Shown in pieces: positions 11,246 through 21,793 of a stretch of 64,000 nucleotides of DNA (positions are counted from its first letter, which is position 1; each line of letters begins with the position of its first letter). Below the pieces are notes generated by a model. It ran no database searches, was not told the origin of the DNA, and saw only the letters and a list, made by a program, of their open reading frames with translations. Position numbers and translations under genes: made by a program. This DNA is from Balanoglossus misakiensis (taxonomy: Eukaryota; Hemichordata): the NCBI GenBank assembly GCA_040954595.2, contig CM082578.2, positions 4,836,001 through 4,900,000 on the forward strand. Reading direction: 5' to 3'.

Positions 11246-11525
11246 CATACATGACAGCGAGACACTTTCTTATACTGTATAATTTATTGTCATAGTATGC
11301 TCTTTTATCAGTTACCATTGCGAGTTGCGATATATCCATTACATGTACGTGTTATTGTTAAATTTCACAATAAATTTGTCATAAACCCACCACCAATAGT
11401 TAGATTCTTTTAAAGCAACGGCGGTTCATCTTTGTCTTCACATTACTTTAATAATAACGGCATTGACTTGTTTGGTCAGCTGAAAGATAAACAAAATATG
11501 TAATTAGAGAAAAAAGTGAAGTTTC

Positions 11526-12034
11526 TAAGGTACATGCATTGGTTGCCCTACTACACTATGCTAAATGTGTCATTATCATAATACCTAGATTCGCGTGCTT
11601 CTGTAACTCTCTAAGAAAGAGCGCCCTCACAACCGGGCATTTTTTACGTATCACGCCCCAGTCTCGGTTACCCAGACACTTCTGCTTCCCGGAGCGCGGG
11701 TATGTTTATGATGGAAGTGAAGCTAAAATCAATACACCTACTGGCACAAATGTACGTAAATTTTACAACAGACATGCGCATTAGCCCACTTCCGGAATGC
11801 CAAAAAATTAGCACTTTACGAAATGGCGGATGGAGTTTATCTGCGATATAGGGATACTAAGTATATCTTGCTCGTACGGCCGGGCTCTTCCGCCGTACAA
11901 CCTCGGTCCGCAAATCCCATACCTTGGGCGGGGGGGGGGGGGGGTAAAGATTACTGATAAGACCATTTGGAAGGTCTTTCCCGTGTGATTCGAATTCAAA
12001 GTGTCAAAAAGACTTTCCAAAGTGTTATACAGTG
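11526..12034. other. Conserved noncoding block downstream of pentraxin copy A
   Basis: Nearly identical to 49374-49882 in copy B (about 1% different by eye). It contains no obvious exon. It includes a poly-G run and a hairpin half related to 9941-10008. A further pentraxin exon on the minus strand could lie here but no convincing acceptor-plus-ORF was found. Confidence 0.6.
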
Positions 12035-12750
12035 TTATTTGACATATTCAAACCAAGATGATGGAAGGTAATCTCTTCTTGAAAAAGTGCTTATAACAAA
12101 CTTACGGCAGTCATCATCGAGTGCGTTCACATCTCCGCCTACGGTCACAGAGCTACCGCTGTCCGTCCACGAAAACACATTTCCAACTTTCCGATCCCCA
12201 TAACGACAGTTTTGACAGATAAGAAGTAACGTGTCGAAGCCCATGTCATAGTCGAACAGTTGTAACCTGGTGAGTTTTCCGACAAATGCTTGGTATTTTT
12301 TCTGGGAGACGACACCCAAGACATCCTGGTCCTGCCCCAGGAAGAAGACGCCGCCGCCTGGAATCGTAGTTCCTGTCGCTAGCCCAGCGCCACTTCCGAT
12401 ACTTTCGCCATCAACAGAAATTCCAACTTTTCCCTCCTGACTCGACCAATAGGCACACACGTGATGCCAATTCGTGTCAGCCAGATTAGTCAGCTTCGAA
12501 AGTGCAGCGTAATTCATGACGTGCAGTCTCAAGCGAGTACCATAATCTTCTTGGCGCAACATCAGATCATTGCACCAGAGCTCTCCGCTGCCGCAGTAGG
12601 AGAATAAGGCAGCCTCTTCGGTCGACTGTTGGCCCGCCGACGCAGTTTTCTGCCATATACACACTGTCATCTCCGTCATGGTAGGAACGTCTACATTAAC
12701 TCTAACATCTGATTCTGTTGAAGTAAACTCGAGTGTTTTGTCGGCAGCTA

Positions 12751-12797
<47 letters not shown>

Positions 12798-13440
12798 AGA
12801 GATTACTATATAATACTAAAAGTACATGTATTTCAAATCTTCCTGTGCGATATTTGCCTTAATTACTGTTGATTTATTCTTCAAAAAGCACAAACACGTG
12901 GGCTGCATCTGAAAATCGTACAAAGACGAATAGGTTCGTTGAATTATATCATAACACAGAAACACATTTAGACTATACATGTATTTAGAGTAGTTTTACA
13001 AACTTACTATTTACGTTTCCCGAAGCATACCTCTTCATAATAGTAAGCTCGGATATCTCAGCGCAATCCAGTGTAAGCAACTGAAGAAGAAATAAATGTA
13101 TATAGAATTTGTAAGATTGGGGCCGGTGTTTAATTCAATCCAATAATACTTTATTCAACAACTGAGCAAGTGAATTAGCTGAAGCTAATGTACGTGAAAG
13201 GTGGAAGTGAGCTTTTGGTGACCAATCCGACTGTGGACAGGATACGAATAGGGACCGTAACAACACACACCTACGCACACTGTCACTTACACCATCTAAC
13301 CAATTCAAACCAAACTAGTCTGAGGGAATAGGCTATATCCGAAACCCCAAAAAATTATCAAGTAGAAGTGACAATTCGAATCAACTTACCTGACAGACTG
13401 CAACTGCAATCAGGAACACAACTTTCAACCCAACAGCCAT
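12035..13440 (-). CDS. Secreted pentraxin-domain protein, copy A
   Basis: Minus-strand exons: 13440-13390 (signal peptide MAVGLKVVFLIAVAVCQ), 13080-13008, and 12747 onward. Exon 3 carries a pentraxin domain: VCIWQ, LFSYCGSGE, HVCAYWSS (the family signature H-x-C-x-[ST]-W-x-[ST] with Tyr in place of Ser/Thr), then FFLGQDQD, AFVGKLTRLQLFDYDMG, GNVFSW and DDDC. Cys71 and Cys139 match the domain disulfide. Two 3' ends are possible: reading through to TAA at 12035 (278 residues) or using the strong donor C|GTAAGT (exon end 12106) into an unseen exon. Acceptor 3 is preceded by a pure CT tract. Pentraxins bind ligands through Ca-dependent sites and act in innate recognition; that role is inferred. 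Confidence 0.85.
12762..12800. repeat. (GA)n microsatellite acting as the polypyrimidine tract of pentraxin exon 3
   Basis: On the minus strand this reads (CT)n directly before the acceptor TAG at 12750-12748. Length and purity differ in copy B (50598-50635). Confidence 0.8.
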
Positions 13441-13518
13441 CGTTCTTCGTTATCGCTGGACCGATGATCTCACGGGAAGAGCAACCAGAGAATGTCTGTG
13501 AATTGTCCGTCTACTGGT

Positions 13519-13530
13519 CTCCCTTTATGC
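13519..13530 (-). promoter_or_regulatory. TATA-like element of pentraxin copy A
   Basis: Minus-strand GCATAAAGGGAG about 80 bp upstream of the ATG. Copy B has GCATAAAAGGGAG at 51348-51360. This is a CATAAA variant of TATA; position and conservation support a core promoter. Confidence 0.4.
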
Positions 13531-13802
13531 ATTTTTTCCTTGCTGATTCAACAGAATTCTATTTTTTTTCTATTCCTAAATTTAGCACGGTATATCAACC
13601 ACTGAGTTATGCAAATGGTATAGGACATAAAAAATGCGCATACTGCCACGTGATAGAAAGCTAGTGATCAGTTGCCATACAGAATCACACGCTTAAATGA
13701 ATTGTCGTAAAATATATACATTATAGGCTTCAGCAAGTAGGTACTCGTGCAGATATTTAATCAAATGCATGTGAGATGAGATAGAAATTTCAGGATATTC
13801 AT

Positions 13803-14415
13803 ATAACATTCACGCCGCCCATGATTCTTCTTCCGAAATGCTAATTGTCTACAAAGTAAATGAATATTTCAAAGCGCCGTAACTTCTCTTGTTTTTTTTT
13901 CTTTCTCAAACTTTCTAAACTATGCTAGGGAGACCTAAGTCTGGCTTTGAATCCTACAGAACTGTAGCCCGTGTATAAACTTTTGGGCTGAATGTCATAA
14001 ATAGTGTGATTTCCGTAACTATGTGCCGAATAAGACAAATTTAGTCAATTTGAGATTCCGGAACCATCAGCCAACTCACGAAATATTCACACTGTCTATA
14101 GATCTTGCATATAAAAATAGATGTTGTAGACAACAGCGAAGTGGCATGTTAAGCTAAAAGCCTTATTTTTAAATAAAGTGGGTTTCTATTTTTGAAATAT
14201 ACTAAATTTATCTATTTAAGTTAACTTTAGAACCTCGACAATAATCATAAATGTGTGACATCAGTAGATTAGCTGACACCATTTTTCGCCGGACATGAAA
14301 AAAAAGATAATTTTAGAAGTTTTCCTTTCATTAAATATGACGAAAATGCGTTTTAGAACATGTTAAGCTAAAAGCCTTATTTTTAAACAAAGTGGGTTTC
14401 TATTTTCTAAATGTA
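13803..14415. repeat. Segment whose partner is inverted (51548-52137)
   Basis: Starts cacgccgcccatgattc and ends near gtttctattttctaaatg. The reverse complement follows immediately after copy B of the pentraxin segment. It contains an internal direct repeat (atgttaagctaaaagccttatttttaaa at 14148 and 14360). No gene seen. Confidence 0.85.
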
Positions 14416-15686
14416 TTAAAATTATCCGTTCAGAACCAATTCAATCATGTATTACGACAGTGGATTTCGCTAACGATGTAGTCACACACCGCATTCGTCG
14501 GACATAAAAAAAGTCTACATACATACATATCACCAGCACCGCGCACCTAGCCCCCAAAAATGACACAGTTTTCAAGGTCATGTCTGCGTAGGTAAGAGAA
14601 GCCACATCATCAGCACATGTTGACGGGGAACGATAAACATCGAAAGTAACAAAGACGCGCCACACGTCACCCGATGTAGTGCGCAAACGTTGCACAGCGC
14701 CACCACAGTGTGCTTCGTTAACAAATGCGTGAACAAAAATGTATCACTACTACCAAATAGTACATTTACATTACAATGCCAATGTACATAACAATGCCTA
14801 CAAATGACATATAGGACTTCTCTGTATGTTAATTTAGAGAAATATAACGCGATATACGGCATAATATCACACTTGTTGTACTAGGTGCGTACATGTACAA
14901 CAAGAGGGGGACAATTAAAGATGGCCACTTTTTGCAATATTTGGTATTTAAACCGTCAGGACCCCACAACTAATTAAAATCCAATTTTGAAATTCTGCTA
15001 TAAATGTGAGAGTGACCTTTAACTATCACCACATTCCATGCTTTAGTCAGTAGTGTTCCACAAACTGTACAATTTCACTACAACTGAATTAAAATCAGCA
15101 GCAATTTCTGTTAAGTATCAGTACATCCACTCTGAAACAATTTATCACCACAACCACATTTCGTGCAAGGGTTTTTTGGTCAACAGTAAAACATGCAACT
15201 GGTCGAGCAGACCTTCCCCTACTAAACTTATTTTCATATATCTCTCGGAAAAAGGCGACGAACTTTGATCAGCGGTTTAATTGGCCACATTCACCACGCC
15301 TGCTGTGTGCTACCACAGTCCCTCAAGAAAGACGTGTGTGGAGGGACTGTGGTTCTACCCACATCAAATTGCGTTCCAATTCGTGAACTTACGGAAGATT
15401 CGAAGCAGGGAAGTCTGGGACTATGCTGTAGAATCACCGAAGAAAGTTCCTCATCGTTTTCCCATAGAGGGCGACACATCACAAGGTCAGCTGATAGCCT
15501 GAGAGAATAGCCGACCTGTAGAAGAGTGCGGTGACCGTTATACTTGTATATGAAGAAATGTCGTCAACTGAAACCCATTTTCCCACTTGCTATTGCTAGG
15601 CGCTCCATTTAAAACACGATGGAAGTACACTTCTAATATTAGGTCCGCCATTTTGGTCCATCATCACCACAGTTATATACATGTAG
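14416..15686. repeat. Segmental duplicate SD5, copy A (partner 54865-56840)
   Basis: Forward duplicate sharing landmarks such as gatttcgctaacgatgtagtcacacac and tcaagaaagacgtgtgtgg. Copy B is interrupted by an E1-family element at 55075-55793. No conserved ORF; the short ORFs here are not shared in frame. Confidence 0.9.
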
Positions 15687-15762
15687 TCTGGTCCCCTGCC
15701 CCAATCCCACCTTTAGCGTAGCGCAGCCAGCGGTGGGATTGGGGCAGGGGACCAGACTACAC
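15686..15762. mobile_element. Short foldback element P (TAGTCTGGT ends), copy 1
   Basis: A 28-bp arm beginning TAGTCTGGTCCCCTGCCCC is followed by a spacer (tttagcgtagcgcagccagcg) and the perfect inverse arm ending GGGGACCAGACTA. The same element is at 56841-56918, and longer relatives form the outer arms of the palindrome at 29397-29930. TA at both ends suggests a TA-targeting (Tc1/mariner-type) MITE; this is inference. Confidence 0.75.
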
Positions 15763-17150
15763 AGTTATACATCGCCCTCAACGATACATGAAAGTCACCG
15801 TTTTGTTTCTACACAGCTCTATGGACAGACAACCTTGCCAGTTTCAGACAGCGTATTTTTTTCGATGCATACACTTGCACCAGTGGCGCAAAATAGTTAC
15901 AAGGGCGTAGGAAGCAATTCATGTTTGGAGGGGGGGGGGCAAAGTTAAGGTAACCAACATTCTGGTGGGTTTATGCAAATTAGGCACATTTTCACAAGGT
16001 GGACTCGGGTGCATGTTTTTTTTTTTTTAGGTAACTGTCTGAAATCAGTTATGAAGAAAAAACTCTCTTACAATTTGTGGTGGGTTAGGTGCCCAAATCG
16101 CGTAGATTGAATAGACTAAACGTTAAACGGTGGAAATGTAAGACTTCATGACATTCTCATTGTATCCTGTATGGCTGTATGCATGAGTGTTTGAAATGAA
16201 GCCAGTCCTCTTTCTCCCAGTTGTAGTACACGGGAAGCTACAAATGGGTTTGCTGTAACTACCGAGTCTGGATTTGTTGCAATCTGTCATCATGGATTTC
16301 CCATGGGGTACTTTTGACAGAGTAAATCAGCCTGCACCAGTATTGGGTGACAATTAAGTAATTCAAAGTCTACACCCTTTGACATTATCGTTAGTGCTGC
16401 AATATCCTGTGTGTGAGTCAAGAGTGTTTGGTCAAATGAAAGATAGGCCCACAAGAAACTCACTGTAAAATTCAAGGCGACCAACGACATTCCATGCACA
16501 GTGTGTACTACCATCTCCAGAGCTAACTCCAGCAGGAATCATCGATTCAAATGCGTACACGCACCCTTCTCGAATATTTGCGTCATGCCGCCCATAAATA
16601 TGGCGTCATCGTTTTTGAGTGAAAATTCAGTCTAAACGTTCCACTCACTGCCTGCGATAGAACCACTGAGAGAAGAATCAAAATTCTCCTACCTCAGATG
16701 AAACTTGCATCCGGACTGCTGGCCAATACTTAGCACCAAATTTCATGAATAATATTTCCATTCTGAGGGCTAGGCGCTCCATTTAAAACACGATGGAAGT
16801 ACACTTCTAATATTTAGGTCCGCCATGTTGGTCCATCATCACCTCATCACCACAGTTATACATCGCCCTCAACGATACATGAAAGTCACCGTTTTGTTTC
16901 TACACAGCTCTATGCAGACAACCTTGCCAGTTTCAGACAGCGTATTTTATCGATGCATACACTTGCACCAGTGGCGCAAAATAGTTACAGGGGCGTAGGA
17001 AGCAATTCATTTTTTTTTTGGGGGGGGGGGGCAAAATTAAGGAAACCAACATTCTGGTGGTATTACGGTTGAAATAGACGATATTTTGCTGCGTGATGCA
17101 CAAATGTCAGATATCACAGCTTGTTTGACAATAACATACCGAATTTATTC
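15762..17150. repeat. Repeat R copy 3, SD1 partner, and repeat R copy 4
   Basis: Repeat R at 15762-15970 joins directly to the SD1 segment (from gggtttatgcaaattaggcac), which ends in another R (16850-17130). This nested order suggests recombination between R copies. No gene recognised. Confidence 0.85.
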
Positions 17151-17398
17151 AGCAACTTCTGTGGTCGCAAGCCATGATGTTTGCGTGACACTGAATGTGT
17201 GCAGAGTTGGGTTCAAGTCGATCATACCCGGCCATTCATTAATGTATCTGAATGAGATCATACTGGTAATATACAATGATAGCCTCAACAGTGCCTGCTG
17301 GCAGCCTTTGTTTGACAGCTTTGTCACGTGAGTGCTGGTCAGGCCCAAACCAGTGTGGAGAGAGATCCCTGGTAATATTATATTTTTTCTATTTTCAG

Positions 17399-18011
17399 GC
17401 CTGGTCAAAAAATATTGTTCAGGGATAAGAAGTTTGGGATGGGTGGGCAGAAAAAAGCGGTCCAAAAGTACAACACAGCTGAGAGTGCGGCCAGCATGTC
17501 CAACTTCAGACCCTCAAAACGCAGTGCAAAACCTAAGATGCGTCATTACTTCACCTGTGTGTGTGTGTGTGTGTGTGTTGTGATGAGGTACGCCTGCAAG
17601 TGTTTTTCAGAGAGCGCTGTTATCAGATGGTGGAGGGCAGTTGAGTGTTCGATCAGTTCTGTGGTGACAACTTCCCCATAGCAAAACAGAATCTGTTTTT
17701 AGACTAGGAGTCTCCCATGAGCAAAACAACATGTATACTCTGCCATGCAGTCAAGCGCCCTCTGTGGTGTTGCATAGCAAGGCAAGTGGGTTCAATCCAA
17801 ATGTCAAGGTAGGCTCAGTTTGGAGTCACTTGAGGCTTTCAACATTGTTTCCACAATGCTCTGTACATATGTACTTTGGTCTTTATCCCAATGTTTTAGA
17901 AGACTGTGTTTTATTCATAACAGGGTGGCAGCAAAAAAGAGAGTTGGTAAAAGCAGACGATCAGAGTTAAAAGCGAGAAGATATTATGTCAAGGGCCGTC
18001 AGCTTTGTTGA
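17399..18011 (+). pseudogene. EBP2-like (EBNA1BP2) C-terminal fragment, two exon-like pieces
   Basis: After an acceptor (ttttcag, 17398) one frame reads LFRDKKFGMGGQKK then KYNTAESAASMSNFRPSKRS, which matches the conserved C-terminal motif of the rRNA-processing protein EBP2 (…KFGFGGKKKGSK.NT.ES). It runs into a (GT)n tract near 17558. A second piece after acceptor 17933 reads VAAKKRVGKSRRSELKARR and stops at 18011, like the basic EBP2 tail. The upstream coiled-coil part of EBP2 is not visible before the duplicated repeats ending at 17150, and no clean donor follows the first piece. It is best read as a partial, probably nonfunctional copy. Confidence 0.55.
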
Positions 18012-21000
18012 ACATTTCCAGTTTTTGTAAACCTCAAGTTGTCACTGGTGTCTGCAAGTTTTATATCACATAAAAATTACTCCTGGTAAGGGCGGACGAA
18101 CACTTGGCCAAGCGCCAACCCGAAATTTACAGTGAATATTTCAGTTTAGGTGATATCCCATCATGAGCCGAGGCAGGATTTTGCAATGTAGATCTTGTAA
18201 TTCAGGCTTGAATAAAATCTTTGCCACGTCTGGCAGATGTACAGAGTTAGAAGTATCGATGGGTGCCTTGAATTATTTTCAATCTTGTTAACTCCGTGCC
18301 AGCCAGCTTGTATGTACTCGTAGTTGTCAGGTATCACATTCTTCAGTATATGCCACTAAATCCGTGGAAGTCGTTAGCAGGTAGCTAATGCGATGGCTTT
18401 TATTCTGGATTAGGAAATGATAAGACAGGTGGAGGTAACACAGAAAAATAAACAAGCACAGAGACTGTTCAGCAATTACTGTATTGGGGAAAATGCAGAT
18501 CAGAACTCCGCCATGTTTGCAGCCCCCTGTGGTGTGTGGCGATTTTGGATGCGACTTCATCGCTGACGCTTACTGTAGTAGTACGTAATATAAACTGTGG
18601 GTAAATGCAAAGTAAACATGGTTTATTTATTTTATCGCCTACATGTGTATATGGTGTTCTAGACACGCAATTAATAACTGCCCTGGCTAACTGCCGGGAC
18701 ATTAATGCCGAAATTGTGCAATCTGTCCAGCTGTTTGAAACAGAACGTCCATACAGGTCTGATCATATAGCGTAACCGATAGTCCCATATGTCACTGTCA
18801 GCCATCAATTCCGAACACTCTGCAGCTTTGACACATCTTAGTATTAGTGGTAGTAGCATGATTTTCTGCACACAATATTATTTTATGGGTTTTTATGATC
18901 TTTCATCACTGAGGCATGGCTTGCTTCAATGGTTGTAACGGTGCTTTGCTTGTTGTAAATGGTCACCGACATGGTTAAAGCCCCAATAGCTGCCGATTCT
19001 CGAATTATTTTCATTATTTTACTTTCGAACTTGTTGGTATACACAAACATATTATCAGCCTCTTATGGCTGTACATTTAAATTTTTTAAAATGTGATATA
19101 ATAAACGGGCGACGCATACGTTTATTCAACTGCCCATTGTAGTAATAAACCACTATCGTGGTATAACGCACATGGGTATCGCCGCCAAAAAGTGTCAATC
19201 GACTAAAGATAAGGAGAGAAACTGAAATATATTATCGATGAAAAATATAGTAAAGTTACAGTTTCTGGGCTTTAGGCGACAAAATACATATACAACAGGG
19301 CAGGTCACTGTGTGGAGTGACTGTGGGCAGGCCTAATACCCTGACAACATTCTATAAGTGATTTATTCCCAACTTCTTAATATAATGGAAACAGTTCACT
19401 TTGTGTTGAAAAGCGAGATCCTGCTGGTTCTATTTAATGTTTTGCAAGGCACAAGACAAATATCACAAAGGTTAGACGGAAATGGTGTTTGATGTTTCCT
19501 GGTGTTTAATGTTTAGCAGGGCTCAGAAATTAATGTTTTAATAGGCACAGAATTTAATGTTTTACTAGGCAAATAATTCATTGTTGAGTGTAGGTTTTGG
19601 ATGTGACTTGCTTGCTACATGAATCCTGGAAAAAATACAAGTCGATTTTCTGTTCTGGGTTTATGTTCTTTCGCTCTGAAAGTAATTGAAATAAAAATTA
19701 AATAAAGATTGAAATAATAATAAAAAATAATCATAAAAATAATTCTAATAAAAGCTGTATATGCATTTCAAGATCCCCGGCCCATGTGCAAGAGGGGGTT
19801 ACATTAAGCAATTATATTAGTTCATCACTGAATAAATGGTGAATATGAAAACAAATTGCGAAAATAAGGGGAAAATACACAGATCTGAAGTAAAAATATT
19901 AAAAGTTTTTGCACGTGTGCTTGTCTGTGTGGGTGTTCCAATATGACTTCTTTACATAGAGATCGCACCACTGTCTAATACCTTCAACATTGCATAACGA
20001 AGATAAAATCATCATAACGAATATCTGAGCTACCAAGTTGAAGGATGTTACAAAGGCTGTTTATGATGATTTTCAACTGGCAATCAGAAAGACGAGAAAA
20101 AAACACAATTTTTGGAGGTCCACGAAAACGCATCATGTTTAGTGGCTGTAAACTATACATTCTCCATACCCGGGCTCTCATATTTTTTTTTTTGGAGGGG
20201 GGGGGGGTGTTCTTTGATATTACCAGAGAACTACAATTCCTGAATCCGCCTGCTTTGTATGTATACCTCCGTTGGGCCCATGAATAAAATGACAGGAAGG
20301 CTGAAACGATAATTTACATGGACACTGCAGGGGTGACATTACAAGGGCAGGTATCGCTTTAAACAAGTCATATTTATCAATTATAGAGTTATGGGCGATT
20401 TTGACAGCTTATAATAAACCCATGCAAGGACTGGAGTAGTTTTCATTTCAACCCGGAGCGCCGAACAGAAAGGAAACTTTCTGATCAATCAGGTATGACG
20501 ATTATTTCCATACAAGAATTCAGAATGTAATGCTTAATGAAAGTATTTTTTTCGTATTTACTGTACATATTATATGGTTTTGTTTTTATAACTTGATTTA
20601 GTGTTTAAAACATGACGACATTAACTGTAATTGTTTTTCTTGCAATCAATTTGTGGGATGTGCGGTTTTATTGTATAACAGACGCATTTTAGTTTGGATC
20701 ATGATGACTACCGAACAGTTTCTGACAAAGAATGGGAGAGTGCCCCAGATATAATCTGTCAAGCTGACACGTCTATAGGCATGTCATCTTGTGCTTGGTG
20801 CGTAACATCTTTTCGGAGACGCATTTCACATTTATTTATCGTTGTCTCTACCGTTTAACAATATGCGTGAACTTAAGGTGGTCCACTCATTAAAGTAAAT
20901 GGAAGTCCTTAGATATTGTCTGTTGATGCTTTTATGTTGATGCATTTGAATGCTGAATGCTTTGAATGGAATCTCATCAGGTCTGACGTGAACCGCTGCA

Positions 21001-21793
21001 GGACACTAGGGGTTGATAAAAATGAAAGTGTATCAGGCACTACTGGGATTGTTGGTTATGGAGGCATCATTGGCATTCTCAAAAGGTACTGTAACATAGT
21101 CAAAGACAAAATACCTTTATCCAGGAGATGAAAATGTGAAAATCTGGTTTGGATGGGCTGCTGGAGATTGTCTGATTGACCGTCTTTAACACTTCCTCAT
21201 TAATGTTTACTTTGCTCATAGAAATTTTACTGATTCGGAAAATTCATTGGGATCATGGAAAATAAGCAAGTTTGTTTAATTAATCTTTATTTCGAGTGTG
21301 TGCTCATACATAAAATACAATAAAGTTAAAATATTTCTTTTTTAAACGTCAGACACAAAACAAAACAAAAAAGTTGAACATCGTTACAGAAATTTTTTTA
21401 ACAAGACTAAATTAAAAACAGTCGGCAAAAGTTTTACGCTAAAAGTCTGTCCGTCTGTCTGTCTGTCCGCCCGTCTGTCTGTCCGTCCGTCTGTCTGTCT
21501 GCCTGCCTGCCTGCCTGTCTCTCTGTATGTCTGTCTGTCATATCTGAATGCTGCAATAACCACGAATATTGTTCTTTCACTGTACTTGTATGATAATCCA
21601 AACATACAGGGTAGTAGCTGAAGTAGTTTTTAATAGGCAACGCAGTTTTAATTTACAGTCACATAGACAACAAAGCAATCGCTACAACTTGCTACATTTT
21701 AAGCACGGTTACTAGAAGAGAAGCAAAGACGCGTAAACAACCAGTATGTGGCCTGCTTGGTGAGATTAATGCATTTCCATTTTTTTCCACCAG
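18012..21793. other. Long noncoding interval before lectin C
   Basis: No convincing gene. 19430-19585 holds about four degenerate copies of a tttaatgttttactaggcac-like unit. 20166-20212 has poly-T/poly-G. 21446-21540 is a CTGT/CTGC microsatellite. The missing signal-peptide exon of lectin C should lie in here, but no ORF with the right phase-1 donor was found. Confidence 0.5.

Larger units (their letters stand above)
4466..13700. repeat. Large segmental duplicate SD3, copy A (partner 42780-51545)
   Basis: The block carrying the lectin/discoidin gene and the pentraxin gene is repeated about 38 kb downstream in the same order and orientation. Similarity starts at catgtttatttgccaacacataataaa and ends shortly after the pentraxin upstream region. 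Differences are substitutions, microsatellite length changes, a 1.35-kb insertion in copy A (8169-9519) and a roughly 1-kb insertion in copy B (48118-49080). Confidence 0.95.

Noticed and set aside
20612-20692. Short signal-peptide-like ORF (MTTLTVIVFLAINLW) as first exon of lectin C
   Set aside because: Hydrophobic and upstream of the gene, but no donor gives the required phase 1; kept only as a possibility.
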